A stretch of DNA of 64,000 nucleotides from Paenibacillus radicis (ex Gao et al. 2016) (GCF_014641555.1 NZ_BMHY01000011.1:68711-132710); one strand, 5' to 3'; shown: positions 14,866 to 24,217, numbered from the stretch's first letter. The notes: generated by a model not told the origin, from the letters alone. A program made the numbers and translations.

Positions 14866-17424
14866 TTGAAAGCAATGATTCGCAACAAAACGAAGAAGGC
14901 GGTGGCGGCAGTTCTTACGATCGGATTGCTTATTCCGACGCTGTTCGTTTCCCAGCCCGTACAGGCGGCTGCCGAGTCGGTGTCGATCGACATGAGCCAG
15001 ACCTTAGGGGCGCCTACTTATCGGGGGACAGGATTCCTCTATGGGCTGAGTGAAAATGGAAGCGCTCCCAATGGCTCACTGCTCTCTGATCTCAAACCGC
15101 AATTATTCCGCGGCGGCGGAGCGGGACTGAGCGGCGGCGCATGGGCGGTAGGCGGTTACAACGGCTACTTGCCGAGATTTAATTCGGTGAAAAACCAGTA
15201 TAACCGGGTGAATGCGATTGGAGCGACCTATCAAATACTCGTAAGCGATATTTGGGGCTCCGACGGACGTACGATACCGAACAACAATGATCCGATATTT
15301 CCTGGCGACAATGGAAGCTGGACATCCTGGAATCAATTCATTACCCAGCTTGTGAATGATAAAATCGCCGCCAACATGACGAATGCCAGATATGATATTT
15401 GGAACGAGCCGGACGGCGCCTATTTCTGGCCAAGATCGGAAGCGCAATATTTCGAGATGTGGAAGCGAAGCGTCCAGCTTATTCGCTCTCTTGATCCGAA
15501 TGCGGTCATCGTTGGTCCTGGATATGGCGGCTTTAACGCAACTCAGTTGAGCAATTGGCTGGATTATGCGAAAAACAACAACGCGCTGCCCGATATTCTC
15601 GACTGGCATTTCAGCGCGGACCCGGTTGCTGACGTTCAAACCGCGCAAAACTTGCTGAACACTAAGAACATAACGTCTATCGATGGCTTTACCATCGGTG
15701 AATACATCTGGCCAGCGGAGCAAAATGCGGGTTACACGGCATGGTACTTGGCGCGCTTGGAGAAATCGGGCGTTCTTGGCGCCAATCACGCCATCTGGGA
15801 TCACTGCTGCGATCAAGGGCTGCTGGACGATATTCTGACGCCGGACTCGCAAAAGAAAGGACAGTGGTGGACGTATAAGAGTTATGCGGATATGACAGGG
15901 ACACTCGTTGCGACTGTACCTTCGGCGAAAATCGATGGTGTTGCCAGCAAGGATGCGGCTCAGCAATCTGCTCGCATTTTGTTGGGCAACAAAGGCGGAT
16001 ACATCGGCAATGTGGACGTTAGCATCAACCAGTTGAACTCGGCATCCTATCTGGTTGGCGCGAATGGCAAGGTAAGGGTATCTGTGTCCCGAATTCATAA
16101 TGTGGATCCTGTCACTGCACCCGATGTGGTTCAAGTGTTCGATGCGACGGTAACGAATCAGTCTATCCTAGTTTCGATTCCATGGCTCTATGCGATGGAT
16201 GCCTATTCGATTACGTTATCGCCTTCGACAGGTACCGGCGAGCCGACCAATGAATACCAAGCGGAGCAGGCGGTCTTATCTGGGGGTGCCAATGTGATGA
16301 CGAACCATACGGGCTATACCGGCACTGGCTTCGTGGCAGGGTATGAAACCCAAGGCGCTTCTACGAGATTTACGGTTCAAGCTCCGGCGCTCGCCAATTA
16401 TGAGGTGACGCTGCGTTATGCGAATGGCTCCGGGGCATCCAAGTCGTTAAGCATTTATGTGAATGGGGTCAAAATCAAACAGACAGCTCTTGCGGCATTG
16501 GCGAACTGGGATAGCTGGGGGACGAAAGCCGAGACATTGAAGCTGCAGGCCGGCAGCAATACGATTGCCTATGTATTTGATCCGGGGGATAGCGGGCCAG
16601 TTAACTTGGATCGGATTCATGTTAGCGCTCCATCGGCCAGCGGAGCAACGATTCCGGGCAAAATTGAAGCGGAGAGCTATATCGGCATGTTCGGCATTCA
16701 GACGGAGCCGACAAGCGATGCCGGCGGCGGCTTGAATGTCGGCTGGATCGATAATGGCGATTGGCTGGATTATGGGGTACAGGTGCAGAACAGCAGTGCT
16801 TACACCGTATGGCTGCGTGTAGCGAGCCCGAACAGCACGGGGCAAATCCGTCTGCTTGACGGAGCCGGTTCAGTGCTGGCGACAGTCGCGGTTCCGAATA
16901 CGGGCGGCTGGCAAAACTATCAGACGATCACGCAGACGGTCAGTCTGCAAGCCGGCTATCAGGTCATCCGGGTTCAAGCGCCAAACGGCGGTTTTAATTT
17001 CAACTGGATGGACTTTGCGGTCTCAACAGCACCGGTATCCTTCATTTATCAGGCGGAATATGCAGCCTTAGGCGGTGGAGCCAAAGTCATGAATGATCAT
17101 ACCGGCTATTACGGCAGCGGTTTTGTTGCAGGTTATGAATCCGCAGGAGCGTCCACTTCATTTGCGGTCAACGTATCAGCGGCAGGAAACTATAATACCG
17201 TGCTTCGTTATGCGAATGGCTCGGGCAGCACAAGGACGGTAAGTATTTATGTCAACGGTGTCAAGATCAAGCAAACTTCCCTGACAGCTCTGGCGAATTG
17301 GGACAGCTGGGGTACGAAATCGGAAAGCTTGAATCTGCAAGCCGGCAATAACACGATTATGTATAAATTTGATGCTGGCGATAACGGGCTCATTAATCTC
17401 GATCAAATTCAAGTCAGTCAATAG
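14866..17424 (+). CDS. Secreted clan GH-A (GH39-like) glycosidase with CBM35-CBM6-CBM35 modules
   Basis: 852 residues from TTG 14866, with GAGGAG nine bases upstream. A signal peptide ends near residue 36 (PVQAAA). The catalytic barrel (about 40-350) has the acid/base motif IWNEPDG (Glu181) and the probable nucleophile in TIGEYIWP (Glu279), as in GH39 beta-xylosidases. A beta-sandwich follows, then a CBM35-like module (about 463-588), a CBM6-like module (about 594-722, GWIDNGDWLDYG) and a second CBM35-like module (about 727-852). The two CBM35-like modules are close copies of each other and of one in the GH87 enzyme at 38977. The role is breakdown of a plant or microbial polysaccharide outside the cell; exact substrate is not readable. 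It shares a control element with the alpha-xylosidase/ABC locus, hinting at xylose-containing glycans. Confidence 0.82.
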   Translation: MKAMIRNKTKKAVAAVLTIGLLIPTLFVSQPVQAAAESVSIDMSQTLGAPTYRGTGFLYGLSENGSAPNGSLLSDLKPQLFRGGGAGLSGGAWAVGGYNGYLPRFNSVKNQYNRVNAIGATYQILVSDIWGSDGRTIPNNNDPIFPGDNGSWTSWNQFITQLVNDKIAANMTNARYDIWNEPDGAYFWPRSEAQYFEMWKRSVQLIRSLDPNAVIVGPGYGGFNATQLSNWLDYAKNNNALPDILDWHFSADPVADVQTAQNLLNTKNITSIDGFTIGEYIWPAEQNAGYTAWYLARLEKSGVLGANHAIWDHCCDQGLLDDILTPDSQKKGQWWTYKSYADMTGTLVATVPSAKIDGVASKDAAQQSARILLGNKGGYIGNVDVSINQLNSASYLVGANGKVRVSVSRIHNVDPVTAPDVVQVFDATVTNQSILVSIPWLYAMDAYSITLSPSTGTGEPTNEYQAEQAVLSGGANVMTNHTGYTGTGFVAGYETQGASTRFTVQAPALANYEVTLRYANGSGASKSLSIYVNGVKIKQTALAALANWDSWGTKAETLKLQAGSNTIAYVFDPGDSGPVNLDRIHVSAPSASGATIPGKIEAESYIGMFGIQTEPTSDAGGGLNVGWIDNGDWLDYGVQVQNSSAYTVWLRVASPNSTGQIRLLDGAGSVLATVAVPNTGGWQNYQTITQTVSLQAGYQVIRVQAPNGGFNFNWMDFAVSTAPVSFIYQAEYAALGGGAKVMNDHTGYYGSGFVAGYESAGASTSFAVNVSAAGNYNTVLRYANGSGSTRTVSIYVNGVKIKQTSLTALANWDSWGTKSESLNLQAGNNTIMYKFDAGDNGLINLDQIQVSQ

Positions 17425-17438
17425 AGCAGGCGTTGAAC

Positions 17439-17479
17439 AAAAGAAGTCCGGAGCAATCAATCGCTCCGGACTTCTTTTT
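17439..17479. terminator. Bidirectional rho-independent terminator
   Basis: A 16-base arm (17439-17454, GAAGTCCGGAGC at its core) pairs with 17463-17479, with an 8-base loop. It is A-rich before and T-rich after, serving the GH39-like gene and the converging LacI gene. Confidence 0.93.
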
Positions 17480-17490
17480 ACGTCGATACA

Positions 17491-18507
17491 CTATGCTTCC
17501 AGCCTGCGTACACTCTCCCGCTGAATAACATCGGTTGCCAGCATGACATGATGCGATACGTCCTTGCCCTCCAGCAAGTCGATAAGCACCTGAGCAGCTG
17601 CAGTGCCCAGCTCATATTTGTATTGATGGACAGTGGAAAGTGCTGGCGTGCAATAGGCGGTCAGATCAATGTTGTCAAAGCCGATGATGGAGATGTCATC
17701 TGGCACTTTTTTGCCCATTTCCTTCACGCCTTGAAGCGCACCTAATGCCATCAGATCACTCGCGCAAAAGAGGGCGGTCACTTCCGGCCGTTCCGTCATA
17801 ATACGGCAAGCGGCTTCTTTGCCGCCTTGCTCGGAGAATTGTCCGTTCAAGACGAGCGTTTCGTCAAAAACCATGCCGGCTTGATGGAGCGCCCTGCGGT
17901 AGCCTTCGAGACGAAGGAGACTGACATCGGCTTGGGTATGTCCGTTAATCATCGCGATCTCGCGATGTCCATATTCAAGCAGATGGTTGACGGCTGCAAG
18001 TGCGCCGTTCGTATTATCCGAAGTGACGTATGCAACATTAGGTCCTTGGAGAGTAATATCAATAAGGATGCAAGGAATTTCCGAGGATACGATTTCTTTC
18101 AAATAGGGGTCGTCGAGCCGGATCCCCATAATGATGACACCGTCGACGCCTCGTTCCTGGCATAACGTTTTGTAGGATTTGATGGACTGCTTCTGCGGTG
18201 TCGTGCTGAACAAGACGAGGTCATAGTCCAATTCGCCGGAGCGGTCATTGATGCCGCAGAGCACCTCATAGGCAATATTGTCTTTACTGCTGTCTCGCGT
18301 AATGTTGGATAAGAGCAAGCCGAGCGTTTTCGTTTTTTTTGAAATAAGCGACCTTGCAGCCATGTTGGGACTATAGCCCAGTTCATCGGCGATCGTCTTA
18401 ATTTTGAGCCGCGTACCTTCGTTAACGTCGTCATATCCATTCAAGGCGCGGGATACCGTCGTCACGGATACGCCTGCTGATTTGGCAATGTCTTTAATGG
18501 TGACCAT
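17491..18507 (-). CDS. LacI-family transcriptional regulator
   Basis: 338 residues. The N-terminal LacI helix-turn-helix is IKDIAKSAGVSVTTVSRALNG (about 4-24) with the hinge helix SPNMAARSLISKKT. A periplasmic-binding-protein-like sugar domain spans about 60-335 (VDGVIIMG, SDNTNGALAAVNHLLEYGHREIAMI, CASDLMALGALQGVKEMGKKVPDDISIIGFDNIDLTAY). It faces the debranching enzyme/ABC transporter operon, and two palindromes with the core CCGAAACGTTTCGG lie in the shared intergenic region. It probably represses both itself and that operon until an oligosaccharide is present. Minus-strand promoter: TTTCCA, 17 bases, TATAAT, with one operator in the spacer. Confidence 0.92.
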   Translation of the reverse strand: MVTIKDIAKSAGVSVTTVSRALNGYDDVNEGTRLKIKTIADELGYSPNMAARSLISKKTKTLGLLLSNITRDSSKDNIAYEVLCGINDRSGELDYDLVLFSTTPQKQSIKSYKTLCQERGVDGVIIMGIRLDDPYLKEIVSSEIPCILIDITLQGPNVAYVTSDNTNGALAAVNHLLEYGHREIAMINGHTQADVSLLRLEGYRRALHQAGMVFDETLVLNGQFSEQGGKEAACRIMTERPEVTALFCASDLMALGALQGVKEMGKKVPDDISIIGFDNIDLTAYCTPALSTVHQYKYELGTAAAQVLIDLLEGKDVSHHVMLATDVIQRESVRRLEA

Positions 18508-18554
18508 CGAATACCTCCAAAATCGTTAAAAAAATTAAAATATAAATTCGGGGT

Positions 18555-18568
18555 TGTAAATGCTTTCA
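18555..18568. promoter_or_regulatory. Candidate cre (CcpA) site
   Basis: TGTAAATGCTTTCA matches the cre consensus TGWAANCGNTNWCA at 13 of 14 positions; only the C of the central CG differs. It lies downstream of the predicted minus-strand lacI promoter. Confidence 0.5.
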
Positions 18569-18586
18569 TCATGATCTATAATTCAC

Positions 18587-18615
18587 ATTATAACGCATCC
18601 GAAACGTTTTGGAAA
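18587..18615 (-). promoter_or_regulatory. Promoter of the lacI-family gene
   Basis: On the minus strand TTTCCA (18610-18615) and TATAAT (18587-18592) are 17 bases apart, with the imperfect operator at 18598-18613 in the spacer and -35 box. This is the layout for autoregulation. Confidence 0.6.
18598..18613. promoter_or_regulatory. LacI-type operator O1
   Basis: TCCGAAACGTTTTGGA is a 16-bp palindrome with one mismatch, overlapping the regulator's own promoter. Its centre is 67 bp from O2. Confidence 0.78.
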
Positions 18616-18663
18616 GTTTGCAGGCGCCATTTTCATAACGGGATGCCCATTTTTTTGACGTTG

Positions 18664-18681
18664 ATCCGAAACGTTTCGGAT
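18664..18681. promoter_or_regulatory. LacI-type operator O2
   Basis: ATCCGAAACGTTTCGGAT is a perfect 18-bp palindrome 44 bases before the debranching enzyme start. TTGACG at 18655 may be the -35 box, but no good -10 is seen at the right spacing. Confidence 0.88.
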
Positions 18682-18725
18682 GCTCGCGATTAAATAGCTA
18701 CTACAGCAAGAAAAGAGGGGAAAGC

Positions 18726-20819
18726 TTGGATTATCGAGTCATCAAAGAGAACGACCTGTTTCTAATGACGGACAAAAACGGCGACATTCCGCAAGGTGAT
18801 GCTTCCGGTCTGGGACTGTATACGAAAGATACACGGTTCCTGAGCAGAATGGAGATTCGGATTAATGGACGCAGCCCGATTCTATTGTCCTCCGCTGCCG
18901 ACGAGAACTATATTTCAACGATTCGCCTGACCAATCCGCATATGGAGGAGAACGGCGAACTGATCTTATGGAGGGAATCAGTCGAAATCGAACGTACCCG
19001 GTTCATTTATGACGGGGGGCTGTATGAAACCTTCAAGTTGACGAGCTACTATCCGAAAGCGATTCAATTCGATTTCTCGGTGCTGCTGGATGCGGACTTT
19101 GCCGACATGTTCGTCGTTCGCGGCTTCCAGCATGGAGATTTGGGCAGCAAGTCAGGCGAGCAGCAAGGCGAACGCCAAAGAACGATTGGCTATGACGGCG
19201 CCGACGGCGTCCGAAGAGAAACGAAAATCAAATGGGATACCGCGGAAAGCCGCGTCGAAGATAACGGTGAGCTGCATTTCGCTGTTGCGCTGAATCACCG
19301 TGAATCCGCTTCCATTACTTTCTTTGTCGCTCCTGTTGTGGATGGAATAGAGCCTCAGCAGCATGAGCCGCAGCATGCGATGGAAAAGCTTAGACAGTCC
19401 TATGCAGAGTGGAATAGCTCTACAACGACCGTCAACAGCGATATTGCGCTGTTCGATAAGCTCTATTACCGCGGCGTTCAAGACTTGCGGGTTCTGCTGA
19501 CCGATATAGGCTATGGCGCATTTCCAGTAGCTGGATTGCCTTGGTATTCCGTGCCGTTCGGCCGCGACAGCTTGATTGCCGCATTGCAGATGCTGTCGCT
19601 TAATCCGGAGATTGCCAAAGGCACGCTGCTGACGCTGGCCGCTTATCAAGGCAAGAAAGAGGATGAGTGGCGGGATGAGGAGCCGGGCAAGGTGATGCAT
19701 GAAATTCGTTATGGCGAGCTGGCTGGAACGAACCAAGTGCCGTTTACACCTTATTACGGAACGATAGATGCAACGCCGCTGTTTCTGCTGCTGGCAGCCG
19801 AATATTATCACTGGACGGGAGACGCCGGCTTTATCGTCTCGTTAATGCCTCATTTGAACGAAGCGCTGGCTTGGATTAAAGAATACGGCGATTATGACAA
19901 CGATGCGTTTGTTGAATACTATCAGAAGTCTTCCAAAGGTATCGCTAACCAAGGATGGAAAGATTCCGCAGATTCCGTCGTTCACAGCAACGGCGATTAC
20001 GCAGAAGCGCCTATCGCACTCGTCGAGGTTCAAGGCTATGTGTATCAGGCATTGACGCGTTTGGCACCGATATTCAGAAGCCTGGATCTGGCTGTACAAG
20101 CAGACAGCATGGAAGAGGAAGCAGCGAGTCTCCGCGAGAAGTTCGAGAGCCAGTTCTGGATGGAAGAGGAGCAGTTCTATGCCATTGCACTCGACAAAGA
20201 CAAGAAGCGTGTAGATTCAGTTACTTCCAATCCGGGACATATTCTGATGTCGGGTATTGCATCGCCGGAGCGGGCTAAGGCAGTTGCAGAAAGACTGGTC
20301 GCTCCTGACATGTTCGGCGGATACGGTATCCGGACGATGAGCACGGATGCTGCAGGCTATAATCCGATGAGCTACCATGACGGCAGCGTATGGCCGCATG
20401 ACAATTCAATGTGCTTGCTTGGACTCAGCAGTTCCGGCTTCACAAAAGAAGCGACCACGGTCATGCAGGGCCTGATGAAGGCTGCTGAAGGTTTTGAATA
20501 TTACAGATTGCCTGAGCTTTATTGCGGATATGACGATTCGCTGGGATCGCCTGTACCTTATCCCGTAGCTTGCTCGCCGCAAGCATGGGCCGCTGGCACG
20601 CCGTTAACTTTCGTGCAATCGCTGCTGGGATTGAAGCCCGACGGCTTAAACCGCCGGATCACACTGACGCCGTCCCTGCTGGATGGAATGAACGAGCTGA
20701 AGGTCGACCATATGCGAATTGGCAACGGTACGCTAAGCTTGCGGATTTCGCGCGGAGAAGACGGGGCAGTCGTGGAAACGCTGTCTAACTCGACTGGCTA
20801 TGAGCTGGTCATTGCCTAG
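18726..20819 (+). CDS. Glycogen-debranching-type enzyme (amylo-alpha-1,6-glucosidase, GH15/GH63-like toroid)
   Basis: 697 residues from TTG 18726, preceded by AGAGGGGAAA. The N-terminal beta-domain (residues 1-200, KENDLFLMTDKNGDIPQGDASGLGLYTKDTRFLSR) is the bacterial GDE N-terminal fold. The C-terminal alpha/alpha toroid carries GLPWYSVPFGRDSLIAALQMLSLNP (near 275), QGWKDSADSV (near 415) and YHDGSVWPHDNSM (near 550), the usual acidic sites. It likely hydrolyses alpha-linked oligosaccharides or branch points in the cytosol. It is the first gene of an operon with a binding protein and two permeases, 58 bases before the next gene, under the divergent LacI regulator. Confidence 0.85.
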   Translation: MDYRVIKENDLFLMTDKNGDIPQGDASGLGLYTKDTRFLSRMEIRINGRSPILLSSAADENYISTIRLTNPHMEENGELILWRESVEIERTRFIYDGGLYETFKLTSYYPKAIQFDFSVLLDADFADMFVVRGFQHGDLGSKSGEQQGERQRTIGYDGADGVRRETKIKWDTAESRVEDNGELHFAVALNHRESASITFFVAPVVDGIEPQQHEPQHAMEKLRQSYAEWNSSTTTVNSDIALFDKLYYRGVQDLRVLLTDIGYGAFPVAGLPWYSVPFGRDSLIAALQMLSLNPEIAKGTLLTLAAYQGKKEDEWRDEEPGKVMHEIRYGELAGTNQVPFTPYYGTIDATPLFLLLAAEYYHWTGDAGFIVSLMPHLNEALAWIKEYGDYDNDAFVEYYQKSSKGIANQGWKDSADSVVHSNGDYAEAPIALVEVQGYVYQALTRLAPIFRSLDLAVQADSMEEEAASLREKFESQFWMEEEQFYAIALDKDKKRVDSVTSNPGHILMSGIASPERAKAVAERLVAPDMFGGYGIRTMSTDAAGYNPMSYHDGSVWPHDNSMCLLGLSSSGFTKEATTVMQGLMKAAEGFEYYRLPELYCGYDDSLGSPVPYPVACSPQAWAAGTPLTFVQSLLGLKPDGLNRRITLTPSLLDGMNELKVDHMRIGNGTLSLRISRGEDGAVVETLSNSTGYELVIA

Positions 20820-20877
20820 GCAACACGAAACATTTTTCATATAGATAAAGCTCACATTACTAGGGAGGTTTTAAGGT

Positions 20878-22173
20878 ATGAAGAAAAGATCAGGTTTTGC
20901 AATTGTTGCTTTAATTTTGTCTGCAGTATTGGTATTGTCCGCATGCGGCAAAAGCGGAGGAAACGCTAACTCGCCGGAATCGACATCCGGGAGCAACGGT
21001 TCAAAAGAGCCCGTTACGGTTACGCTAGCGGGATGGGGCGCAAGTCCGGAAGAGCAGGAGCTGCTCAACCAGACGATCCAAGAGTTTGAGACAAAGCACC
21101 CGAACGTGAAGGTTAAGTATGAAGTAATCGCCGATCAATACATGGATGTTATTAAGACAAGACTTATCGGCGGCGAAGGTCCCGACGTCTTCTATCTGGA
21201 TGCATTCGAAGCGCCAGGTCTTATCGAACGCAACGTTCTCGAACCGCTGGACAGCTATGTAACACCAGAATTTGACGTAGCTGACTTTGACCAGCCGATG
21301 CTGGATGCGTTCAAGCAAGGCGGAGTTACTTACGGGTTCCCGAAGGACTCCTCGACACTTGCTATGTTCTACAACAAGAAAGACTTCGCAGATGCGGGTA
21401 TTACGACTCCGCCAGCTACATGGGAAGAGCTTCAAGCAGCTGCAGTTAAGCTGACGAAAAAAGAAGGCGACAAAACGGTTCGTTACGGCTTTGGTGTTGC
21501 ACCTGAGCTTGCCCGTCAAATGTTTATGATTCAAGCCTTTGGCGGCAAAGTGGCAGACGAAGAAGGAAACGCTGCGTTTGCTTCGCCAGAAGCGCTGAAA
21601 GGCCTGCAGCTTGTTACCGATATGCACAATGTCGACAAATCCTCTGGCGAGCCTAAAGAAGTGGGCGCTGGATGGGGCGGCGAAATGTTCGGCCAAGGCA
21701 AAGCTTCCATCGTATTCGAAGGAAACTGGGCGATTCCGTTCCTGGAGTCGAACTACAAGGATCTGGATTACGGCACAGCCGAGCTTCCAACCATTAATGG
21801 CAAAAAAGGAACGATGGCATTCACCGTTGCTTATGTGATGAACAAAGAATCGAAGAAAAAAGAAGCGGCTTGGGAACTGATCTCGTACTTGACCGGCAAA
21901 GAAGGCATGAAAACCTGGACGAGCAAAGGCTTTGCACTGCCAACCCGGAAATCGGTTGCGACAGAGCTTGGTTATGACAAGGATGAGAAACGCGGAGCAA
22001 TTGTAGCCGGTGCTTCTTATGCAACACCATGGCAAGCAGGATCGACGCTTCCGACGATTATGAGCAACTTCAACAATCAATTCGTGGACACCTTTATGGG
22101 CAACTCGAAGCTTGAAGATGCGATAAACAAAGCACAGACGACTGCGAACAAGGAAATCGCAGCAGCGAAATAA
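20878..22173 (+). CDS. ABC transporter sugar-binding lipoprotein
   Basis: 431 residues. The signal ends at lipobox LSAC (Cys23). The family 1 extracellular solute-binding fold is recognisable from VTVTLAGWGASPEEQELLNQ, GPDVFYLDAFEAPG, PKDSSTLAMFYNKKDFADAG, GKASIVFEGNWAIPF and the C-terminal TLPTIMSNFNNQF. It captures an oligosaccharide outside the membrane for the two permeases that follow. The ATPase is not encoded here, which fits the shared MsmX/MsmK-type ATPase of Firmicutes. A strong hairpin after the stop would leave this gene expressed above the permeases. Confidence 0.92.
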   Translation: MKKRSGFAIVALILSAVLVLSACGKSGGNANSPESTSGSNGSKEPVTVTLAGWGASPEEQELLNQTIQEFETKHPNVKVKYEVIADQYMDVIKTRLIGGEGPDVFYLDAFEAPGLIERNVLEPLDSYVTPEFDVADFDQPMLDAFKQGGVTYGFPKDSSTLAMFYNKKDFADAGITTPPATWEELQAAAVKLTKKEGDKTVRYGFGVAPELARQMFMIQAFGGKVADEEGNAAFASPEALKGLQLVTDMHNVDKSSGEPKEVGAGWGGEMFGQGKASIVFEGNWAIPFLESNYKDLDYGTAELPTINGKKGTMAFTVAYVMNKESKKKEAAWELISYLTGKEGMKTWTSKGFALPTRKSVATELGYDKDEKRGAIVAGASYATPWQAGSTLPTIMSNFNNQFVDTFMGNSKLEDAINKAQTTANKEIAAAK

Positions 22174-22177
22174 GGGG

Positions 22178-22219
22178 ATGGAGGAGGGGAGATGCCAACA
22201 ATCTCCCTCCTCCATACTT
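22178..22219 (+). terminator. Attenuating hairpin between binding protein and permease genes
   Basis: A 15-16-base arm (22178-22193, GGAGGAGGGGAGAT at its core) pairs with 22201-22215 with one bulged G. Only a short T run follows, so partial termination or mRNA stabilisation is expected. Confidence 0.7.
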
Positions 22220-22250
22220 TTGAGTTGGTAACGAAAGGAGAAGAGCATGC

Positions 22251-23150
22251 ATGTCCCAAGCCTCTTCATGGAAAAAGAAACTGCGAAACAACGCGACGGG
22301 CTATCTGTTTCTGCTTCCAACGATATTAGTTCTTGGCACTTTTTTATTCTTGCCTGTCTTCTATTCACTCTATCTCTCTGGACATAAAGTGAATTTGCTG
22401 GGCGATGTCAGCTACAAATGGGTTGGCTTCAACAACTTCTCCCGGATGGCGGGGGACGAGCGAGCATGGATCGCACTGAAAAACACGGCATCATTTGCAA
22501 TATTCGTTGTGCCGCTGCAAACGGCATGCGCCATCTTTTTGGCAGTCATATTAAATGCAAAGCTTAAATTTAAAAACTTTTTCCGCATTGTCTTTTTTAT
22601 GCCTACCGTTACTTCCTCTGCGGTATTGTCACTTATCTTTATGTGGATTTACAATTCGAACGGTCTATTGAACCGGTTGCTTGAATTCATTGGATTGCAC
22701 GGCTACAACTGGCTTGGAGATCCTGCGGTCGCCATGAAGGCGATCATGCTTATGAATATATGGTCTACCGCTCCGTTTTTTATGGTCGTCTTCCTGGCAG
22801 CGCTGCAGGATATTCCTGACGCTCTCTACGAATCGGCGATGCTTGACGGGGCAGGCGCATGGAGAAGATTTATTTCCATCACGCTGCCGCTGCTTAAGCC
22901 TGCTACCTTCTTTACAGTCGTCATGGGTTTTATCGGCACGTTCCAGCTATTCGATCAATCGTATATTTTCTCGGCAGGCTCCGGCGGTCCGAACAACTCG
23001 ACCTTGACCGTTGCGCTGCTCATCTATCAATATGCATTCAAAAATCTTGACTTTGGCTACGCTTCAGCGCTGGCAGTCATGCTGGCTGCGGTCATCCTGC
23101 TCGTCACGCTGATTCAACGCAAGCTGTTTGCCGAAGAGAAGCTGAACTAG
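22251..23150 (+). CDS. ABC sugar permease, MalF/UgpA type
   Basis: 299 residues with six transmembrane helices. The ATPase-docking EAA loop is ESAMLDGAGAWRRFISITLPLLKP (near residue 198). The N-terminus WKKKLRNNATGYLFLLPTILVLGTFLFLPVFYSLYLS is typical of the first permease of CUT1 sugar importers. AAAGGAG precedes the ATG. It works with the binding lipoprotein upstream and the second permease 12 bases downstream. Confidence 0.92.
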   Translation: MSQASSWKKKLRNNATGYLFLLPTILVLGTFLFLPVFYSLYLSGHKVNLLGDVSYKWVGFNNFSRMAGDERAWIALKNTASFAIFVVPLQTACAIFLAVILNAKLKFKNFFRIVFFMPTVTSSAVLSLIFMWIYNSNGLLNRLLEFIGLHGYNWLGDPAVAMKAIMLMNIWSTAPFFMVVFLAALQDIPDALYESAMLDGAGAWRRFISITLPLLKPATFFTVVMGFIGTFQLFDQSYIFSAGSGGPNNSTLTVALLIYQYAFKNLDFGYASALAVMLAAVILLVTLIQRKLFAEEKLN

Positions 23151-23162
23151 GAGGGCGATAAA

Positions 23163-23993
23163 ATGGTAATCCAACAAACCAAATGGGGCAAAGTGGTTCT
23201 CTACTTCCTGTTGTTTGCATACGGCTGTGTTACTGTCGCGCCCTTCCTATGGGCGTTGTCCTCTTCGTTCAAGCCGCTAAGCGAGATCGTGTCGGGAGGC
23301 ATTAATTTTATTCCGAAGCAGTTTACGCTGCAGAACTATTACGATATTTTCGTTAAAGAGCCGCTATTTATGCGCTGGATGTATAATAGTGCGCTCATAG
23401 CCGTTGTAGCGACAGTGTGCAATACGCTGTTCAATTCGATGGCGGGCTATGCGCTGGCCCGGATAGATTTTGCCGGGAATAAGATTATGTTCGTGCTCAT
23501 TCTCGCCGTGCAAATGATTCCGGGTCAATTGACTATCGTGCCTGCATATTTGATTATGAAGCAGCTTGATTTGCTGAACACTTACGCAGCATTGACGCTT
23601 CCGATGATGGCTAATGCAACGTTCATCTTTATGATGCGGCAGTTTTTCCTTAGCTTCCCGAAAGAGCTGGAGGAGGCAGCAGCGATGGATGGCTTGAACC
23701 GGTTCGGGGTATTCTTTCGCATCGCTTTGCCGCTTGCTGTACCGGCTCTTGCCGCGCAGACGATCTTCGTCTTCATGGGCGCATGGAATGAGTTTTTGAA
23801 GCCGCTCATGTTCATGTCGGATAAGTCGATGTTTACGCTGACGCTCGGTCTCAATACATTCAAAGGCCAATATATTAGCCACTGGAACTATATTATGGCG
23901 GCTTCCATGGTATTTACGCTGCCGGCTCTGCTCATCTATGCCTTCTTTAATCGCTTCTTTATTAAAGGGATTACGTTTACGGGCGGCAAGTAA
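23163..23993 (+). CDS. ABC sugar permease, MalG/UgpE type
   Basis: 276 residues with six predicted helices and the EAA motif EEAAAMDGLNRFGVFFRIALPLAVPALA (near residue 170). The ending FNRFFIKGITFTGGK is the usual C-terminus of CUT1 second permeases. AGGAGGGCG lies just before the ATG. It is the last gene of the transporter set; a strong terminator follows. Confidence 0.92.
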   Translation: MVIQQTKWGKVVLYFLLFAYGCVTVAPFLWALSSSFKPLSEIVSGGINFIPKQFTLQNYYDIFVKEPLFMRWMYNSALIAVVATVCNTLFNSMAGYALARIDFAGNKIMFVLILAVQMIPGQLTIVPAYLIMKQLDLLNTYAALTLPMMANATFIFMMRQFFLSFPKELEEAAAMDGLNRFGVFFRIALPLAVPALAAQTIFVFMGAWNEFLKPLMFMSDKSMFTLTLGLNTFKGQYISHWNYIMAASMVFTLPALLIYAFFNRFFIKGITFTGGK

Positions 23994-24000
23994 TACAACG

Positions 24001-24045
24001 AAAAAAGCGGTTCTCATTCCGATAGGGAATGGAACCGTTTTTTTT
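24001..24045 (+). terminator. Rho-independent terminator after the ABC operon
   Basis: GCGGTTCTCATTCC pairs with GGAATGGAACCGT (imperfect, about 13 bp), flanked by A6 and T8. It could act on both strands. Confidence 0.9.
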
Positions 24046-24066
24046 GTGTATGGCGGAACATTGGAA

Positions 24067-24080
24067 TGAAAACGCTGCCT
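24067..24080. promoter_or_regulatory. Possible cre (CcpA) site
   Basis: TGAAAACGCTGCCT matches 12 of 14 cre consensus positions, in the 223-base gap before the GDSL esterase gene. No other signal was recognised in this gap. Confidence 0.35.
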
Positions 24081-24217
24081 AAGTTTATGAAATCGTACTC
24101 AAAACAATCATATTCCGGCCTAAATAATTAAATATTGAACTATTCAGAAGGCTTCTCAGCGTTCATAATAGACGATAGCAATATATTCCTACAGCTAGCG
24201 AAGGAGCGATTTCGACG

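Noticed and set aside
15103..16134. 343-codon minus-strand frame opposite the GH39-like gene.
   Set aside because: The plus-strand gene has clear domains and catalytic motifs; the antisense frame has no recognisable motif or ribosome site.
21025..22368. 447-codon minus-strand frame opposite the sugar-binding protein gene.
   Set aside because: It is antisense to a well-supported lipoprotein gene, crosses a hairpin and has Cys/Phe/Arg-rich content typical of shadow frames.
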